Assembly (NCBI RefSeq): GCF_000576635.1
Contig: NZ_AVFL01000001.1
Location: 310,001 to 374,000 of the forward strand
DNA from: Skermanella stibiiresistens SB22
Lineage (GTDB): Bacteria > Pseudomonadota > Alphaproteobacteria > Azospirillales > Azospirillaceae
Reading direction: 5' to 3'
DNA: 64,000 nt
The position numbers and the translations under genes are program-made. Of this stretch, positions 61,782-64,000 are shown in pieces. The notes under the pieces were generated by a model. That model was not told where the DNA came from and did no database searches. It saw only the letters and a program-made list of their open reading frames with translations. The first letter of the stretch is position 1. Each line of letters starts with the position of its first letter.

Positions 61782-63347
61782 TCAGCCCGCCTTGAGCCGG
61801 TCGACGAAGTGGTCGACCTGTGTCTGGACCCCGTGGAAACCGCTTTCCAGGCTGCGGATGCCGTCATGGAGCACCTTGGCCGCCTGACCGTTCCGCTGGG
61901 CGGACTGTGCCACCCCTTCCATGTGGTTGCGCAACCGCTGGGTGCCTCCCGCGGCCTGCTGCACCGCACGGCTGATTTCCTCGGTCGCGGCGTTCTGCTC
62001 CTCGACGGCGCCGGCGATCGAGGCGCTGATCTCGCTGATGCTGACGATCACCCCGGCGATGCCGTCGATCTCCCGCGCGGCGTGACCGGTCGACGCCTGG
62101 ATCGCCCCGACCAGCTTGGATATCTCGTCCGTCGCCTTGGCGGTCTGGCCGGCCAGATTCTTGACCTCGGTGGCGACGACGGCGAAGCCCTTGCCGGCCT
62201 CGCCCGCCCGCGCCGCCTCGATCGTGGCGTTGAGCGCCAGCAGGTTCGTCCGTCCGGCAATATCTGAAATCAGAGTCAGCACGTTGCCGATCTGGTTGGC
62301 GTCCTCCACCAGCCTCCGCATCCGTTCGACGGTGCCCGTGACGCGCTCGTTGGCGCCGCCCGAGACGTTGTTCGAGGCGTGGGCCTGCGACGAGATCTCG
62401 CTGATCGACGCCGCCAACTCCTCGACCGCGGCGGCCACCGTCTCCACGTTGGCCGTGACCTCCGTCGCGGCGGAGGCCGCCTCCCGGCTCAAGCCGGCGT
62501 TGTCCCCGGCGCTGGCGGCGACATCGCCGACCGAGGCGCTCATCTCGCCCGCCGTCTTGTTGACCCGCGCCAACAGTTGCCCGACATCGGCGTCGAAGCT
62601 TTCCGCGACCGAAGCCAGAGCCCGCCGGCGTTCGACCTCCGCCTCGGCGCGCAACCGGACCTGATCCGCCTCCAGGCGGGCCTTCTCGATCGCGTTCTCC
62701 CGGAAGGTCACGACGGCGGCCGCCATCCGGCCCATCTCGTCGCGGCGTGATGTCGCGGGCACTTCGACCTCGGTATGTCCCGAAGCCAGCCGTGTCATGA
62801 CCGAGGTCATCTCCACGATCGGCAGGGTCACTCCGCGCACGATCAGCACCAGGACGCCGCATACCACGATCAGCGCCATGGCGCAGACGGCGGCGATGAT
62901 CAGCGTTTGGTTCCGGATATCGTCGTAGATCCGCTGCTGGGACAGCCTGACCTCGACCGAGCCGATCGTCTCCTCGCGGTCGCCAGAGCCGCGGACGATG
63001 TTGGCGCGCTGGACGATGTTGTCACCGGCTTCGCCATCCGTGACGCCATGGCTGGCGAAGACCCGTCCGTCCTTGTCCGAGATCGTGCTGCCGACATAGT
63101 CGGGATCCGACTCGAGAGCCGCGAGTGTGGCCTCCGCGGCGCCGACATCCATGTTCCACACGGCCTCGCCGGCTCCGCCAACCAGGACCTTGGTCACCAT
63201 CTGGGCCCGTTCGGAAAGGGCGCCATGCGCCTTGGTCATGTTCATGAAGGCGACGCCCACCATGGTGCCGAGCGCGATCACCGTCAGCAGTATGATGATC
63301 GGCACGATCACCTTGACCGTCAAACTGCGATTGTAGAAGCCCAGCAT
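61782..63347 (-). CDS. Methyl-accepting chemotaxis protein
   Basis: Transmembrane chemoreceptor of 521 residues. Helix 1 (about 11-33, [20 protein letters not shown]) is followed by a periplasmic sensor domain (about 34-165), helix 2 (about 168-190) and HAMP (about 190-245). The signalling hairpin has the conserved tip [20 protein letters not shown] and [15 protein letters not shown]. The ATG at 63347 has AAGGA upstream; a longer frame from 63416 lacks a ribosome binding site. No CheR-docking pentapeptide is seen at the C-terminus. Ligand unknown. Confidence 0.93.
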   Translation of the reverse strand: MLGFYNRSLTVKVIVPIIILLTVIALGTMVGVAFMNMTKAHGALSERAQMVTKVLVGGAGEAVWNMDVGAAEATLAALESDPDYVGSTISDKDGRVFASHGVTDGEAGDNIVQRANIVRGSGDREETIGSVEVRLSQQRIYDDIRNQTLIIAAVCAMALIVVCGVLVLIVRGVTLPIVEMTSVMTRLASGHTEVEVPATSRRDEMGRMAAAVVTFRENAIEKARLEADQVRLRAEAEVERRRALASVAESFDADVGQLLARVNKTAGEMSASVGDVAASAGDNAGLSREAASAATEVTANVETVAAAVEELAASISEISSQAHASNNVSGGANERVTGTVERMRRLVEDANQIGNVLTLISDIAGRTNLLALNATIEAARAGEAGKGFAVVATEVKNLAGQTAKATDEISKLVGAIQASTGHAAREIDGIAGVIVSISEISASIAGAVEEQNAATEEISRAVQQAAGGTQRLRNHMEGVAQSAQRNGQAAKVLHDGIRSLESGFHGVQTQVDHFVDRLKAG

Positions 63348-63526
63348 TCCATCAATCCTTTTGCTCGCCGGACGCGCTGCGGCGGCCTGTGACGTCTCCT
63401 GGGAGAACATAAACATGAAACTGCGAATGAAATTTTAATATAACAAATTGAATGTTTCAATTATTAGACGGTCCGTGTAACGCATGGCTCAGCCTCATTT
63501 CCGCCGCGCCTCGCCGCTGGATTCCA

Positions 63527-64000
63527 TCAGATTCCAAGCAGATCACGCCAGCCTTCGGCCGGAGGGCCGAGGCGCATGACCTCCGCGTTGCGCGCCGGGC
63601 CGCGCTGATCCGCCGCAAGGGCCAGCGACAGGACGCGCGCCACGCCCTTGCTGCCGACCAGCAACGGCAGTGCGTGTCCCCATTCCAGGATTTCGGCCAG
63701 GGTCAGGCCGATGCGCCGACGGAACTCCGGTTCGTCCTCGCCGCCGGGCGGCCGCTCGCCGGCGTCCAGCATCGGCTGGGTCGCCCCGATATCCATTCCA
63801 TTCCAGTCGCCCAGCCGGCGCTCGATCAAGCCGTCGTGGAAGGCGATCGGGCAAGCCAGGCCGGCGGCGTCCCGGACGATCTCGGCGGTGCGCCTCGCGC
63901 GGATGAGTGGACTGGCGATGATCGTGTCGATCGATACGCCGGATGCGCGCAGCGACAAGCCGGCCTCGAGGGCCTGGGCCTCGCCCAGCTCCGTGAGCGG
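63527..64000 (-). CDS. Histidine phosphatase family protein (5' end cut by window)
   Basis: The frame is open through the right edge, so the RHG catalytic block lies outside. Visible are PLTELGEAQALEAG, DTIIASPLIRARRTAEIV and ERRLGDWNG, all standard for phosphoglycerate-mutase-like phosphatases. Where the second catalytic His is normally found (VSHGG), this protein reads LLVGSKGVAR, with no His. It may be catalytically altered or belong to a subgroup with a different acid-base residue. Substrate unknown. Confidence 0.82.
   Translation of the reverse strand, partial: PLTELGEAQALEAGLSLRASGVSIDTIIASPLIRARRTAEIVRDAAGLACPIAFHDGLIERRLGDWNGMDIGATQPMLDAGERPPGGEDEPEFRRRIGLTLAEILEWGHALPLLVGSKGVARVLSLALAADQRGPARNAEVMRLGPPAEGWRDLLGI

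Overview
This is a GC-rich alphaproteobacterial chromosome segment. Rhodospirillales (an Azospirillum/Skermanella-like genus) is the most likely source, judged from the pckA next to chvI-chvG layout, PAS_5 and DUF3309 proteins, three candidate EcfG-type (general stress) promoters, and infC with a non-AUG start. The genus cannot be settled from the window. No CRISPR array, prophage or intact insertion sequence was seen. Both edges cut a gene: gcd on the left and a histidine phosphatase on the right.

Layout. 1-4.3 kb: 3' part of gcd, a soluble receptor-like protein (half an MCP signalling hairpin plus a Cache domain), then a decayed patch with remnants of a DUF4143 ATPase and of a second Cache/MCP gene, a perfect 30-bp palindromic repeat and short tandem repeats. 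4.3-7.4 kb: Fur-type box, a short leader ORF, a TonB-dependent siderophore receptor and a coupled FhuD-like binding protein. 7.4-11.8 kb: AceE/MdeB-like 2-oxoacid dehydrogenase E1 divergent from an Lrp regulator, then dmeR-dmeF for nickel/cobalt efflux. 11.8-23.4 kb: nine tightly packed genes on the minus strand (binding protein, SDR, dihydroorotase-like hydrolase, ABC ATPase, permease, second binding protein, amidohydrolase, cyanuric acid hydrolase/barbiturase-family ring opener, DUF3830) with a divergent LysR regulator and an MFS carrier. This looks like an import-and-ring-opening pathway for a nitrogen heterocycle and is the best candidate in the window for something undescribed.

23.7-28.9 kb: cyoABCD bo3-type quinol oxidase with SURF1. 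29-38.8 kb: accessory genes (DUF1796, HhH protein, two MFS transporters, DUF3309, PAS_5, mechanosensitive channel, two aldo/keto reductases). 38.8-43.4 kb: a complete CUT2 (RhaSTPQ-like) sugar ABC importer that runs into a D-threo-aldose-dehydrogenase-like reductase. 43.7-48.8 kb: zinc alcohol dehydrogenase, small membrane proteins, a secreted alpha/beta hydrolase, a lone receiver domain and tRNA-Ser(GGA). 48.7-54.4 kb: hydrolase and glycosyltransferase starting head to head, then thrS and infC, a lipoprotein and an orphan ribbon-helix-helix protein. 54.4-64 kb: pckA, a HugZ-like protein, chvI-chvG, a lone flagellar-rod-like protein, a class I glutamine amidotransferase-type hydrolase, MarR, a transmembrane chemoreceptor and a histidine phosphatase.

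How the parts connect: several divergent pairs read as regulator plus target (Lrp/E1, LysR/ring-opening operon). ChvI-ChvG beside pckA is the usual alphaproteobacterial setting, but the expected hprK/PTS genes do not follow. All functions are inferred from motifs and context; no database search was run.
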